DNA from: an uncultured Bacteroidales bacterium
GTDB lineage: Bacteria > Bacteroidota > Bacteroidia > Bacteroidales > UBA932
NCBI GenBank assembly: GCA_904501835.1
Contig: CAJGBW010000007.1
Coordinates: 1-37,266, forward strand
Length of the DNA stretch: 37,266 bases
Direction: 5' to 3'
Shown here: in pieces, positions 9,101 through 17,134 of the stretch
How positions within the stretch are numbered: position 1 is the stretch's first letter
Layout: every line of letters starts with the position of its first letter
The notes under the pieces: model-generated
Seen by the model: the letters and a program-made list of their open reading frames with translations, nothing else
What the model was told of the DNA's origin: nothing
Databases searched by the model: none
Position numbers and translations under genes: made by a program

Positions 9101-10672
9101 TTATTGGTCCAATCTCTCTCCCGACTTGCTGTATAGCTCGTTTTGAAGGACAGAAAATTGACTATTCTCGTTAAGTGTAATCTTGACTCCGAACTTTTTA
9201 TTCCATTGTGAAAGAATGGATCCCCTGTTGAACAGACCTTTTCCCTTTTTGAGATAAGCGGCCAAAATCGGGCTCACCTTCACCACGATAGCTTTTCCGG
9301 GACGTTGAGAACAGGTCAAAGCTATTTTTCTCTCTATCGCCTCATCAATCACTAAGCTGGAAGAAATTTTCCCACTTCCCTGGCAGACAGGACAAACTTC
9401 GGTCGTATTGATTTCCGTCGCGGGACGCACCCTTTGACGGGTAATCTGCATCAAGCCAAATTTAGTCAGAGGCAAGATATTATGACGGGCTCTATCCCCT
9501 GCCATTACTTCCCTCATGTGCTTAAACAGGGCATTTTTATGCTCTGCCTTCACCATGTCGATAAAATCGACAATCACAATGCCACCCATATCTCGCAGAC
9601 GCATCTGACGGGCGATTTCTTCTGCGGCATTGCAGTTGATGTCAAAGGTATTCTGCTCCTGTTCTTTGTTCTTGGCGCGGGTACCGCTGTTGACATCCAC
9701 CACGTGCAGGGCTTCAGTATGTTCTATCACCAAATAAGCGCCCTGCTTAATCGGAACGATTTTTCCGAAAGAACTTTTTATCTGGCGGGTAATCTCATAC
9801 TCATCAAAAAGAGGCTTGTTACCCTCATAGTATTTGACAATCTTCTCCATGCCGGGCGCGATATTCGAAATATATATGCGCAAATCTCCGGCTGTCGCCT
9901 TGTCATTGACCACTATGTTGGTAAAGCTCTCATCCAAGAGGTCACGCAGCATGGAAGTCACCTTGTTGGATTCGGTGAAAAGCAATTTGACACTCTTATC
10001 CTTGGACAACTTCACCCATGAATTCTCCCATTTCTCAATGAGGGACATCAGTTCATTATCCAATACCGAAGCACTCTTCCCCTCTGCGGCCGTACGAATG
10101 ATGGCACCATAATTTTTAGGAAGAATGTTCTTCACCAGAAGCTCCAGACGCTTTTTTTCCTGCTTGGATTTGATTTTCTGGGAGACACTGACTTTATCGG
10201 CAAAAGGAAGAAGTACGATATTACGCCCGGCCAGGGAGATTTCACTCACTAGACGGGAGCCCTTGGTCGAAATCGGCTCTTTGCTAACCTGCACAATAAG
10301 AGGTTGTCCCACGGTCAGGACCTCTTCAATACGTCCTTCCTTCTCAAGTATCTTTTCGAACTTGATGTGGGAATACATCCCTTTGTTGTTGCTGTTGCGA
10401 TTGGTACGTTTGACAAATTCATCAAAGGCGTAGAAATGGGAGCCCAAATCCTGATAATGCAGAAAGGCTTCTTTTTCGTCACCAATATCTACAAAAGCAG
10501 CATTCAGGGCGGGTAAAAGCTTCTTTACTCTGCCAAGGAACACATCCCCAACAGAGCAAGTGCGGCTTTCACACGCCTCCTGATTAAATTCGACAAGGCG
10601 GTGATCCTCTAATAGAGCGATCGATACCTTATCTTTTTGAATGTCGACAATTAAGTCTTTCTCACCTTCCAT
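9101..10672 (-). CDS. rng: Ribonuclease G/E family endoribonuclease
   Basis: Endoribonuclease for rRNA maturation and mRNA decay. The 523 residues include an N-terminal S1 RNA-binding domain (about 38-128, interrupted by a polar insertion at 85-103), an RNase-H-like segment, and the catalytic DNase-I-like part. Magnesium-binding aspartates are D326 in HVVDVNSG and D369/D372 in IVDFIDM. The zinc-link motif CPVCQGSG holds C427 and C430. The long C-terminal scaffold of RNase E is absent, so RNase G fits better. Start at ATG 10672. A hairpin with a T-tract lies just upstream (10691-10720), and no clear promoter separates it from rng. Confidence 0.96.
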   Translation of the reverse strand: MEGEKDLIVDIQKDKVSIALLEDHRLVEFNQEACESRTCSVGDVFLGRVKKLLPALNAAFVDIGDEKEAFLHYQDLGSHFYAFDEFVKRTNRNSNNKGMYSHIKFEKILEKEGRIEEVLTVGQPLIVQVSKEPISTKGSRLVSEISLAGRNIVLLPFADKVSVSQKIKSKQEKKRLELLVKNILPKNYGAIIRTAAEGKSASVLDNELMSLIEKWENSWVKLSKDKSVKLLFTESNKVTSMLRDLLDESFTNIVVNDKATAGDLRIYISNIAPGMEKIVKYYEGNKPLFDEYEITRQIKSSFGKIVPIKQGAYLVIEHTEALHVVDVNSGTRAKNKEQEQNTFDINCNAAEEIARQMRLRDMGGIVIVDFIDMVKAEHKNALFKHMREVMAGDRARHNILPLTKFGLMQITRQRVRPATEINTTEVCPVCQGSGKISSSLVIDEAIERKIALTCSQRPGKAIVVKVSPILAAYLKKGKGLFNRGSILSQWNKKFGVKITLNENSQFSVLQNELYSKSGERLDQ

Positions 10673-10690
10673 TAACTGCCAGTGTCAAGA

Positions 10691-10720
10691 CAAAAAGAAG
10701 AGAAAACTACTTTCTCTTCT
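10691..10720 (-). terminator. Hairpin with T-tract between the 30-residue gene and rng
   Basis: Arms 10696-10705 and 10711-10720 are perfect 10-bp complements around a 5-base loop, and on the minus strand they are followed by TTTTTG. The stem is A/G- and T/C-rich rather than GC-rich. It overlaps the TAG stop of the small upstream gene and ends 18 bases before the rng ATG. It may act as a partial terminator or attenuator, or as a processing site for the RNase encoded next. Confidence 0.6.
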
Positions 10721-10799
10721 TATGTCTATTCTTACGCAGGCGTTTTTTACGCTTGTGCGTTGCCATTTTATGGCGTTTGTGTTTTTTTCCGTTAGGCAT
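10707..10799 (-). CDS. AURKAIP1/COX24-type (mS38-like) very basic 30-residue protein
   Basis: Reading ATG 10799 to TAG 10707 gives 30 residues starting MPNGKKHKRHKMATHKRKK, with 19 or so lysine, arginine or histidine residues. Bacteroidetes genomes carry such mini-proteins, annotated as AURKAIP1/COX24-domain proteins; the domain is shared with mitochondrial ribosomal protein mS38. A ribosome-associated role is therefore likely but inferred from the family. It lies 23 bases after the HU stop and 34 bases before rng, in the same direction, suggesting an HU-mS38-like-rng transcript. It is short enough to be missed by automatic gene finding. Confidence 0.85.
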   Translation of the reverse strand: MPNGKKHKRHKMATHKRKKRLRKNRHKKRK

Positions 10800-10822
10800 A
10801 ACTGATAACTATATATAATGTA

Positions 10823-11098
10823 TTATTTCTTTACAGACTCCATAAAAGTCTTTGCAGGCTTAAACGCGGGGATATCGTGTGCCTGAATTGTAATCGTTGT
10901 ATTCTTCGTGATATTTCTAGCGGTCTTCTCTGCTCTATGTTTGATGATAAAACTACCAAATCCGCGAAGATAAACAGGCTCCCCTTTTGCAAGCGACCCC
11001 TTCACTACATCCATAAAAGACTCGATAACCGCGAGGGCTTCAACTTTTTCAACACCAGTCGCCTTAGCAACCTCATTTACAACATCTGCTTTAGTCAT
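10823..11098 (-). CDS. hup: HU family DNA-binding protein
   Basis: A 91-residue nucleoid protein that bends DNA as a dimer. It has the N-terminal helices (MTKADVVNEVAKATG...), the RGFGSF turn at 45-50 and the beta-arm region 54-76, ending FKPAKTFMESVKK. At the arm tip, where many HU proteins have the intercalating proline of the RNP motif, this one has RNI (Ile63). I believe this is common in Bacteroidetes HU proteins, but it should alter bending. The ATG at 11098 is preceded by a strong Bacteroidetes promoter, and the gene is divergent from lon. Confidence 0.96.
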   Translation of the reverse strand: MTKADVVNEVAKATGVEKVEALAVIESFMDVVKGSLAKGEPVYLRGFGSFIIKHRAEKTARNITKNTTITIQAHDIPAFKPAKTFMESVKK

Positions 11099-11139
11099 TT
11101 CTCGAAGTATTTAGAAGTATTAATTACTGAAAAAACGTG

Positions 11140-11170
11140 CAAAAGTAAGTCTTTTTTCTCAAACAACAAA
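11140..11170 (-). promoter_or_regulatory. Predicted promoter of the HU-rng transcript
   Basis: On the minus strand TTTG (11170-11167), 19 bases, then TACTTTTG (11147-11140) reproduces the Bacteroidetes consensus TTTG-N19-21-TAnnTTTG exactly. The leader to the HU ATG would be about 35 bases and AT-rich. Best promoter match in the window. Confidence 0.8.
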
Positions 11171-11199
11171 AAACAATCTGCATTTTTTGTAAAGATATT

Positions 11200-11234
11200 T
11201 TTGGCACAACAATTGACAATTGTTATTAAATTTG
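11200..11234 (+). promoter_or_regulatory. lon: Predicted promoter of the lon operon
   Basis: TAAATTTG at 11227-11234 matches the -7 element TAnnTTTG. TTTG at 11200-11203 is a possible -33 element, though the 23-base spacing is somewhat long. Transcription would start near 11240, about 33 bases before the lon ATG. Two perfect palindromes overlap this promoter and are listed separately. Confidence 0.65.
11208..11224. repeat. 17-bp perfect palindrome between the lon -33 and -7 elements
   Basis: AACAATTG-A-CAATTGTT is an exact inverted repeat (8 bp arms, single central base) lying inside the predicted lon promoter. The one-base centre makes it a better dimeric protein site than an RNA hairpin, and it is upstream of the likely transcription start. 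It does not match the CIRCE heat-shock operator. Confidence 0.6.
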
Positions 11235-11239
11235 TAATC

Positions 11240-11256
11240 TCTGCCAATTTGGCAGA
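11240..11256. repeat. 17-bp perfect palindrome at the lon transcription start
   Basis: TCTGCCAA-T-TTGGCAGA is an exact inverted repeat with 8-bp arms, starting at about +1 of the predicted lon transcript. It could be an operator, or in RNA a 6-bp stem (TCTGCC/GGCAGA) with loop AATTT. No T-tract follows, so it is not a terminator. It has the same architecture (8-1-8) as the palindrome 32 bases upstream but different arm sequence. Confidence 0.6.
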
Positions 11257-11272
11257 CTGGAAAAGATAAAAT

Positions 11273-13666
11273 ATGGAGAAAGATTTATTTTCAAATTTAG
11301 GTGCCGAGGTGAATATCATCCCCATGGATGCCCATGAGACAGACGACTCTATCATTTCAGAGAACATTCCTGAAATCATGCCTGTACTTGCGTTGAGAAA
11401 CGCCACTTTGTTCCCTCATTGCATCTACCCCGTTGTCATCGGCCGTGAAAAATCCTTGGCTTTGATTCAAGATGCGGAGAAGCATCATTTGCTCTTTGCG
11501 TCGATAACACAGAAAGATTATGCGGTAGAGGACCCTGGAATGGAGGATTTGGCAGAATATGGCAGTCTTACGCGCGTAGTGAAGACCATTACGATGCCGG
11601 ATGATACGGTGACAGCCATCCTTCAAAGCGTAGGAAGAGTTCGTTTGAACAGCATTGTCGGACACGAGCCCTATCTGACAGGACATATCGCCGTAGTGGA
11701 TGACAAAATGGCAGACAATTCCGACACGAAGATTCAAGCCATTGCGGACAGCATCAAAGAAAAAGCGATGCATATCATGCGTCAAAATTCTATGAGCGGC
11801 AAAGAGAATATCTCCGCGCTCAAAAGCATTGAGGACTTCAACTTCCTGGTGAACTTCCTGTCGACGACCATCGATTTGGATAACAACGCGGCTAAAATCG
11901 AACTTATCTCGATAGGCGATATGAAGAAAAGAGGCATGAAACTGTTGTCATTGCTTCAAATTCAGGCCAACTACAGCGACATCAAACAGGAAATCAATGC
12001 CAAGGTCAAAGAGGAAATCGACCAGCAGCAGAGAGAGTACTTCCTCAACAACCAGCTCAGAACCATTCGTGAAGAGTTGGGCATTGACGAAGAAGAAGAC
12101 TTCGACCGTTTCCGCAAGCGTGCGATGGAAAAAATCTGGCCACCCCAGATTCAGGAGGTTTTCGAAAAGGAAATGGCCAAATTGGAACGCTACAACCCCT
12201 CTTCTCCGGACTATAGCACCCAGTATAATTATGTAAACTTCATGCTGGACCTTCCTTGGGGCCATATCAGCGAGGACAATCTTGACTTGAAAAACGCCCA
12301 AAAAGTCTTGGATGAAGATCATTATGGTCTGGATAAAATCAAGGAAAGAATCATTGAATACCTGGCCGTTCTGAAACTCAAGGGCAATATGAAATCCCCC
12401 ATTCTTTGTCTCTACGGCCCTCCGGGTGTGGGTAAGACCAGTTTAGGAAAGAGCATTGCCCGCTCATTGGGACGCAAATATATCCGCATTGCCCTGGGAG
12501 GTATTCATGACGAAAGCGAAATCCGCGGACACCGGAAAACCTATATCGGAGCCTTGCCCGGACGTATTTTGAACGGAATTTGCCGCGCCGGCACCTCCAA
12601 CCCCGTCATTGTTCTGGATGAGATTGATAAAATCGGCAGCGATATCAAAGGCGACCCTTCTTCAGCTCTGCTGGAAGCCTTGGACCCCGAGCAGAACACG
12701 GCTTTCCACGATAATTATCTGGATCTTGACTACGACCTTTCCAATGTTCTTTTCATCACCACGGCCAACAACATTTCCTCCATCCAGCCGGCCCTGCGCG
12801 ACCGAATGGAAATGATTAATGTGAGCGGTTACTTGGCGGAAGAAAAGATGGAAATTGCACGAGGATACCTCATTCCCAAGCAGACCGAAGAGCACGGCTT
12901 GAAGAAGAACGAGTTGAAAATCGACAAGACCGCATTGGCCACCATCATTGATGAATACACCCACGAATCGGGCGTACGCGGCCTCGAAAAGCAAATCGCA
13001 AAAATCGCACGTGTGACTGCCAAGAAAATCGCATTGGAAGAAGAACGTCCCGCAAGCATCAAAAAACAAATGCTGAAAGACTACCTGGGACTTCCTGTCA
13101 GTTCGCACGACAAAATCAAAGGCAATGAGGGCGTCGGTATCGTGACCGGATTGGCCTGGACCTCAATGGGTGGAGAAATTCTCTTTGTAGAAAGCAGCAT
13201 CAGCAAGGGTAAAGGCGAATTGAGTATGACGGGCAACATGGGAGATGTGATGAAAGAATCCACCACCATTGCCTATAAATATATCAAAGCCCACCCTGAT
13301 ATGGCGAAATTGAGCTCCGAAGAATTTGCCCAAAAGGATATTCATATCCATATTCCTGAGGGAGCCACCCCCAAAGACGGCCCGTCGGCAGGTATTACAT
13401 TGGTGAGTTCCATGGTTTCCGCTTTGCGTGGAGAAGCCATCAAGAGCGGCATTGCCATGACCGGTGAAATGACTTTGCGTGGAAAAGTATTGCCTGTGGG
13501 AGGTATCAAAGAGAAGATTCTGGCGGCCAAACGTGCAGGAGTCCACACCATTGTCATCTGTGAAGATAACCGCAAAGATATCGAGGATATACAGCCTATC
13601 TATATTAAAGGATTGAACTTCATTTATGTCAAAACCATTGATGATGTCATCCAAGCCATATTTTAG
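11273..13666 (+). CDS. lon: ATP-dependent protease Lon
   Basis: Cytoplasmic AAA+ protease that degrades misfolded and regulatory proteins. The 797 residues comprise the N-terminal substrate domain (about 33-230), a coiled helical linker (235-330), the ATPase domain with Walker A GPPGVGKT (382-389) and Walker B LDEID (448-452), and the C-terminal serine protease domain with catalytic Ser705 in DGPSAG and Lys748 in GGIKEK. All key residues are present, so it should be active. ATG 11273 follows an AT-rich leader carrying a palindrome. First gene of an apparent lon-ung-coaD transcript; ung begins 8 bases after the stop. Confidence 0.98.
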   Translation: MEKDLFSNLGAEVNIIPMDAHETDDSIISENIPEIMPVLALRNATLFPHCIYPVVIGREKSLALIQDAEKHHLLFASITQKDYAVEDPGMEDLAEYGSLTRVVKTITMPDDTVTAILQSVGRVRLNSIVGHEPYLTGHIAVVDDKMADNSDTKIQAIADSIKEKAMHIMRQNSMSGKENISALKSIEDFNFLVNFLSTTIDLDNNAAKIELISIGDMKKRGMKLLSLLQIQANYSDIKQEINAKVKEEIDQQQREYFLNNQLRTIREELGIDEEEDFDRFRKRAMEKIWPPQIQEVFEKEMAKLERYNPSSPDYSTQYNYVNFMLDLPWGHISEDNLDLKNAQKVLDEDHYGLDKIKERIIEYLAVLKLKGNMKSPILCLYGPPGVGKTSLGKSIARSLGRKYIRIALGGIHDESEIRGHRKTYIGALPGRILNGICRAGTSNPVIVLDEIDKIGSDIKGDPSSALLEALDPEQNTAFHDNYLDLDYDLSNVLFITTANNISSIQPALRDRMEMINVSGYLAEEKMEIARGYLIPKQTEEHGLKKNELKIDKTALATIIDEYTHESGVRGLEKQIAKIARVTAKKIALEEERPASIKKQMLKDYLGLPVSSHDKIKGNEGVGIVTGLAWTSMGGEILFVESSISKGKGELSMTGNMGDVMKESTTIAYKYIKAHPDMAKLSSEEFAQKDIHIHIPEGATPKDGPSAGITLVSSMVSALRGEAIKSGIAMTGEMTLRGKVLPVGGIKEKILAAKRAGVHTIVICEDNRKDIEDIQPIYIKGLNFIYVKTIDDVIQAIF

Positions 13667-13674
13667 AAGAGCCG

Positions 13675-14343
13675 ATGGAGGTAAAAATTGAAGACTCTTG
13701 GAAAGAAGTACTGAAAGAGGAATTTGACAAGCCCTACTTTCAGGAAATCGTCCGCTTCCTGCATCAGGAAAAAGAAGCAGGAAAGACCATCTATCCCAGG
13801 GGCAGCCATATTTTCAAAGCTTTTGAAATGACCCCCTTTCCCAAAGTAAGGGTGGTCATTTTGGGGCAAGACCCCTACCACGGGCCCTCACAGGCTATGG
13901 GGCTTTCGTTTTCCGTGCCTGACCACATCGCAGCTCCGCCTTCCCTGAAAAACATCTTCAAGGAAATAGAAAATGATTTGGGTGTGAAGATGCAAGGAGG
14001 ACATTCGTTGGAAAAATGGGCATCGCAGGGTGTCCTGATGCTGAACGCGATTTTAAGTGTGGAGGCCGGCAAGGCGGCTTCGCACAGTCATATCGGCTGG
14101 CAACATTTTACAGACGCCGTCATTTCGCATCTTTCCTCGCAAAGAGAAGGCATTATCTTTTTGTTGTGGGGAAATTTTGCCCGCAGCAAAAAAGATTTGA
14201 TTGACGCGAGCCGCCACCACATTTTGGAGGCCGCACACCCCTCTCCTCTAGCCAGAGGTGCCTTTTTCGGATGCAAACATTTTTCACAGACCAACCACCT
14301 GCTCCGTGAAAGGGGCGAAAAAGAAATCGATTGGATCGTATGA
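13675..14343 (+). CDS. ung: Uracil-DNA glycosylase (family 1)
   Basis: Removes uracil from DNA to begin base-excision repair. It has 222 residues, the normal length. The water-activating motif GQDPYHG lies at 64-70 (catalytic Asp66), LLWGNFA at about 163-169, and the minor-groove intercalation loop HPSPLA begins at His188. Its TGA overlaps the coaD ATG (ATGA junction), and it starts 8 bases after lon, so it is very probably part of the lon transcript. Confidence 0.97.
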   Translation: MEVKIEDSWKEVLKEEFDKPYFQEIVRFLHQEKEAGKTIYPRGSHIFKAFEMTPFPKVRVVILGQDPYHGPSQAMGLSFSVPDHIAAPPSLKNIFKEIENDLGVKMQGGHSLEKWASQGVLMLNAILSVEAGKAASHSHIGWQHFTDAVISHLSSQREGIIFLLWGNFARSKKDLIDASRHHILEAAHPSPLARGAFFGCKHFSQTNHLLRERGEKEIDWIV

Positions 14344-14801
14344 AAAAGACAGCCTTGTTTCCCGGATCCTTTGACCCTTTTACCGCCGGACATTTAGATA
14401 TTTTGAAAAGGGCGCTGACTCTTTTTGATCGGGTAATTGTCGGCATAGGCATCAACCCTGACAAAGAAGCCTTTTTGGACAATCAGAAGAAAATACAGCT
14501 CATCCAACAAGCGACTGTCTCTTGGGGAGATAGGGTACAAGTATTGGAATATGAGGGACTTACCGTAGAACTCTGCCGCCGTTACGGCATACGACACATG
14601 GTGCGTGGGGTGCGCAATGCCCAGGATTTTGAGATGGAAAAAAAGTTGGCGGAGACCAATCGGGAATTGGCTCCGGAGATTGAAACGCTCCTAATGCTGA
14701 CAAATCCGCAATACGCCCACATATCCTCCACAGCGGCCCGAGAACTGATTAAAAACAACGGCGACGCAAGCGCTTATCTACCCGAAGGAGTCCGGCTATG
14801 A
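14340..14801 (+). CDS. coaD: Pantetheine-phosphate adenylyltransferase
   Basis: Transfers AMP from ATP to 4'-phosphopantetheine, the penultimate step of coenzyme A synthesis. It has 153 residues with the nucleotidyltransferase signature GSFDPFTAGHLDI (TAGH is the HxGH-type motif), then RGVRNAQDFEME and the C-terminal ISSTAARELI, all typical. The ATG at 14340 overlaps the ung TGA; an in-frame TTG three codons earlier is not needed. Its own TGA overlaps the ATG of the next gene, implying coupled translation along ung-coaD-14798. Confidence 0.97.
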   Translation: MKKTALFPGSFDPFTAGHLDILKRALTLFDRVIVGIGINPDKEAFLDNQKKIQLIQQATVSWGDRVQVLEYEGLTVELCRRYGIRHMVRGVRNAQDFEMEKKLAETNRELAPEIETLLMLTNPQYAHISSTAARELIKNNGDASAYLPEGVRL

Positions 14802-16300
14802 AAAAAATCTGCTACCTCCTTTGCTGCTTTGTGAGTTTGCTCTTTGGCACACTCCGACTGTCTGCTGCGCAACTTGATTCACTCAAGTTCATCTTGGAAG
14901 AATATACCCAAACGCTTGAAAGCAGTCCCGCGTCCATCAAAATCCAGGAATGTGATTTTCTGATTTCTTCCTGTCAGGATTCGGCTATTCGCAGCTACAC
15001 GGCACAGACGCTTTTTGATTATTATAGTCACTCCAAAGTGATGAATGACGAAGCGGTCTGTGTGCATCTTTTTGACCGCTGGTTTGCCTCAGGACTTGCC
15101 CGCTTCAGACAAGAGGACGCCTTTACCTCCGCCAAGCTTTATGCGGATATTCACCGGAACACCCTACTGGGCATGAAAGCCCCAACTTTGACATTGACAA
15201 CTCCGGAGGGCGAACATTACAACGTCACGGATTCATCGGCAATCTCGGGCGCATTGCCCCTGCTCTATTTTTATGATAGCGACTGCGCTGTCTGCAAGCT
15301 TTATAGCAAACAAGTGGAAATTGTCTTGAAGCACTGTTCTCTTCCCATAAATGTCTATGCCATTTACTGTGGTACAGACTTGGAAAAATGGGAAAACTAC
15401 CGCAGGGAAAGACTGAACTGGGCGGAGAGAAAGCCGGGAAAAGGCCGTCTGATACACTTGTGGGACCCCGAAGGAGAAAGCCGCTTTGCCATACAATATG
15501 GAGTGGTTTCTACACCACGACTTTTCCTCTGTGATGAAGATGGAATCATCATCGGAAGACAATTGGATCCGTCTGCCTTGGAGAACTTACTGCAACAGAT
15601 TCAGACCGACAGGGAATACCCTTATGGAGACGAGCAGAGTTTCCGATTATTTGATGAATTGCTGCCTCCTGGTCAAAGAAGTATCAGCGAACTTGAGCAA
15701 ACGCTCCAATACTTCAAATGGGTTGCAGCGGAACGCAACACCCCCTCTCTCTATCGTCATCTATCCGGTGACTTGATGTATTATCTCAGCCGCCAGAATG
15801 ATGAGGAAAGCATATCGGCCTGTGATTCGTTGATTCACAATCACATCCTCTCGGGCGAAATCGAATGGAAGGGAGAATATGATAGTCTGGCCGTCGTACA
15901 CCTTGCTCATCTTTTGCTGGATTTACACGCCAAATCCGCACCGGGAACGACCATTCCCGCCGTGTCACTCCATGTGGAAGAATGTAAGGCAAAGGGGACA
16001 GGATGGGAAGGGAAATGTCGTCTTGATAAGTTGAAAAAACGCTGTTGTAACGCGGGCAAAGAACTATTGCTGCTATTCTATGACCCTTCCTGTCAAGATT
16101 GTAAAGAACTATTGGAAAAAGCCCGACAGGCGCATAATCGTCAGCAGAAAATCTTCTTGGTCAATGTTGAAAAAAATCAGAAGTTGTTGGACGAGTGGGA
16201 ATGGGAAGAGTGTATGGAGCATTTTGACCTTTCCTCACAACCTTACTTAATCTTGTACGATAAAAAAGGCAAGGTCATACGCCGTTATTTCTTTTTATAA
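14798..16300 (+). CDS. Exported protein with two thioredoxin-like domains
   Basis: 500 residues. A signal peptide (MKKICYLLCCFVSLL...LSAAQ) with likely signal peptidase I cleavage near residue 24 predicts periplasmic location. A helical segment (25-120) is followed by a first thioredoxin-like domain (about 125-270) with CAVC at 163-166 and cis-Pro context STP (Pro240). After a helical linker (275-410), a second domain (about 415-500) carries CQDC at 432-435 and SQP. Both have the CxxC-plus-cis-proline layout of TlpA/DsbD-type redox proteins. Bacteroidetes have related redoxin-like lipoproteins of unknown substrate. The physiological partner is unknown. Coupled to coaD by an ATGA overlap. Confidence 0.85.
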   Translation: MKKICYLLCCFVSLLFGTLRLSAAQLDSLKFILEEYTQTLESSPASIKIQECDFLISSCQDSAIRSYTAQTLFDYYSHSKVMNDEAVCVHLFDRWFASGLARFRQEDAFTSAKLYADIHRNTLLGMKAPTLTLTTPEGEHYNVTDSSAISGALPLLYFYDSDCAVCKLYSKQVEIVLKHCSLPINVYAIYCGTDLEKWENYRRERLNWAERKPGKGRLIHLWDPEGESRFAIQYGVVSTPRLFLCDEDGIIIGRQLDPSALENLLQQIQTDREYPYGDEQSFRLFDELLPPGQRSISELEQTLQYFKWVAAERNTPSLYRHLSGDLMYYLSRQNDEESISACDSLIHNHILSGEIEWKGEYDSLAVVHLAHLLLDLHAKSAPGTTIPAVSLHVEECKAKGTGWEGKCRLDKLKKRCCNAGKELLLLFYDPSCQDCKELLEKARQAHNRQQKIFLVNVEKNQKLLDEWEWEECMEHFDLSSQPYLILYDKKGKVIRRYFFL

Positions 16301-16330
16301 TTCTTAAATTCGCCGTCAAATACGCCCACT

Positions 16331-17134
16331 ATGGAAAATTGGAAGAATACCGCAAAATTGATTCGCTCGCTAAAAGACAAAAAAGTCCGTGATGAAACGG
16401 GGCTTTTTGTTGTAGAGGGCGAAAAAATGGTTTTGGAAGCTTTAGAGTCTGATTTTCAAGTAGAAAGTGTATTTATCAGCAAAGATGATTGCCTCGCCCG
16501 CATCCGTCAGGCAAGCGAAAAAGGCAACCCCGATTGCGCCGTTGAAATGATTAGCACAGCCATGATGGAGAAAATCAGTTTGCTGTCCTCTCCCTCATAT
16601 TGTCTGGCGCTGGTTCGTAAAAAAACAGGAAACTTTGACTGGAAAGGCTTGTGCAAAAAGGGTGTGCTGGCTTTGGCATTAGATGGAGTTCGCGACCCGG
16701 GAAATATCGGAACGATACTGCGCTTGTCCGACTGGTTCGGAGTGGATATACTCTTCGCCTCTGACGAAATGAGCCGTTATCCCACCAGCGATATTTACAA
16801 TCCGAAAGTGGTACAGGCTACCATGGGAGCGATTTTTCGCAAAAAACTCATCTACGCCAATCTGCCGGAGGTGGCTGCCTTTTTTCAAGAAAATGGCATG
16901 AAAGTGTATGGCACTTTTTTGGACGGAAGCAATATCTACCAAACGGTTTTGGAAGATAAAGGCCTGATTGTGATGGGGAATGAATCAATGGGTATCAGCC
17001 CCGAAATAGAAGAATGTGGTCCCGAACGCTTGCTGATTCCGCCCTACCCTTTGGATGCCATCAGTAGCGAATCCCTCAACGTCGCTACCGCGACCGCCAT
17101 TACCCTCTCGGAATTCAGACGCCGTCAGGGATAA
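16331..17134 (+). CDS. TrmH/SpoU-family RNA 2'-O-methyltransferase
   Basis: S-adenosylmethionine-dependent RNA ribose methyltransferase of the knotted SPOUT class. It has 267 residues: an N-terminal substrate-binding domain (about 1-95, starting KLIRSLKDKKVRDETGLFVVEGEK) and a catalytic domain with motif 1 LALDGVRDPGNIGTILR, motif 2 VMGNESMGIS and motif 3 IPPYPLDAISSESLNVATATAI. The N-terminal domain resembles RlmB/TsnR-type enzymes acting on 23S rRNA, but the target base cannot be deduced. Begins 30 bases after the previous gene. Its last 20 bases overlap the 3' end of the opposite-strand serine hydrolase gene. Confidence 0.93.
   Translation: MENWKNTAKLIRSLKDKKVRDETGLFVVEGEKMVLEALESDFQVESVFISKDDCLARIRQASEKGNPDCAVEMISTAMMEKISLLSSPSYCLALVRKKTGNFDWKGLCKKGVLALALDGVRDPGNIGTILRLSDWFGVDILFASDEMSRYPTSDIYNPKVVQATMGAIFRKKLIYANLPEVAAFFQENGMKVYGTFLDGSNIYQTVLEDKGLIVMGNESMGISPEIEECGPERLLIPPYPLDAISSESLNVATATAITLSEFRRRQG

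Noticed and set aside
11208..11256. CIRCE/HrcA heat-shock operator upstream of lon
   Set aside because: The palindromes have 8-1-8 geometry and do not resemble TTAGCACTC-N9-GAGTGCTAA.
11240..11256. Intrinsic terminator before lon
   Set aside because: The stem is not followed by a T-tract, and lon starts 17 bases later.
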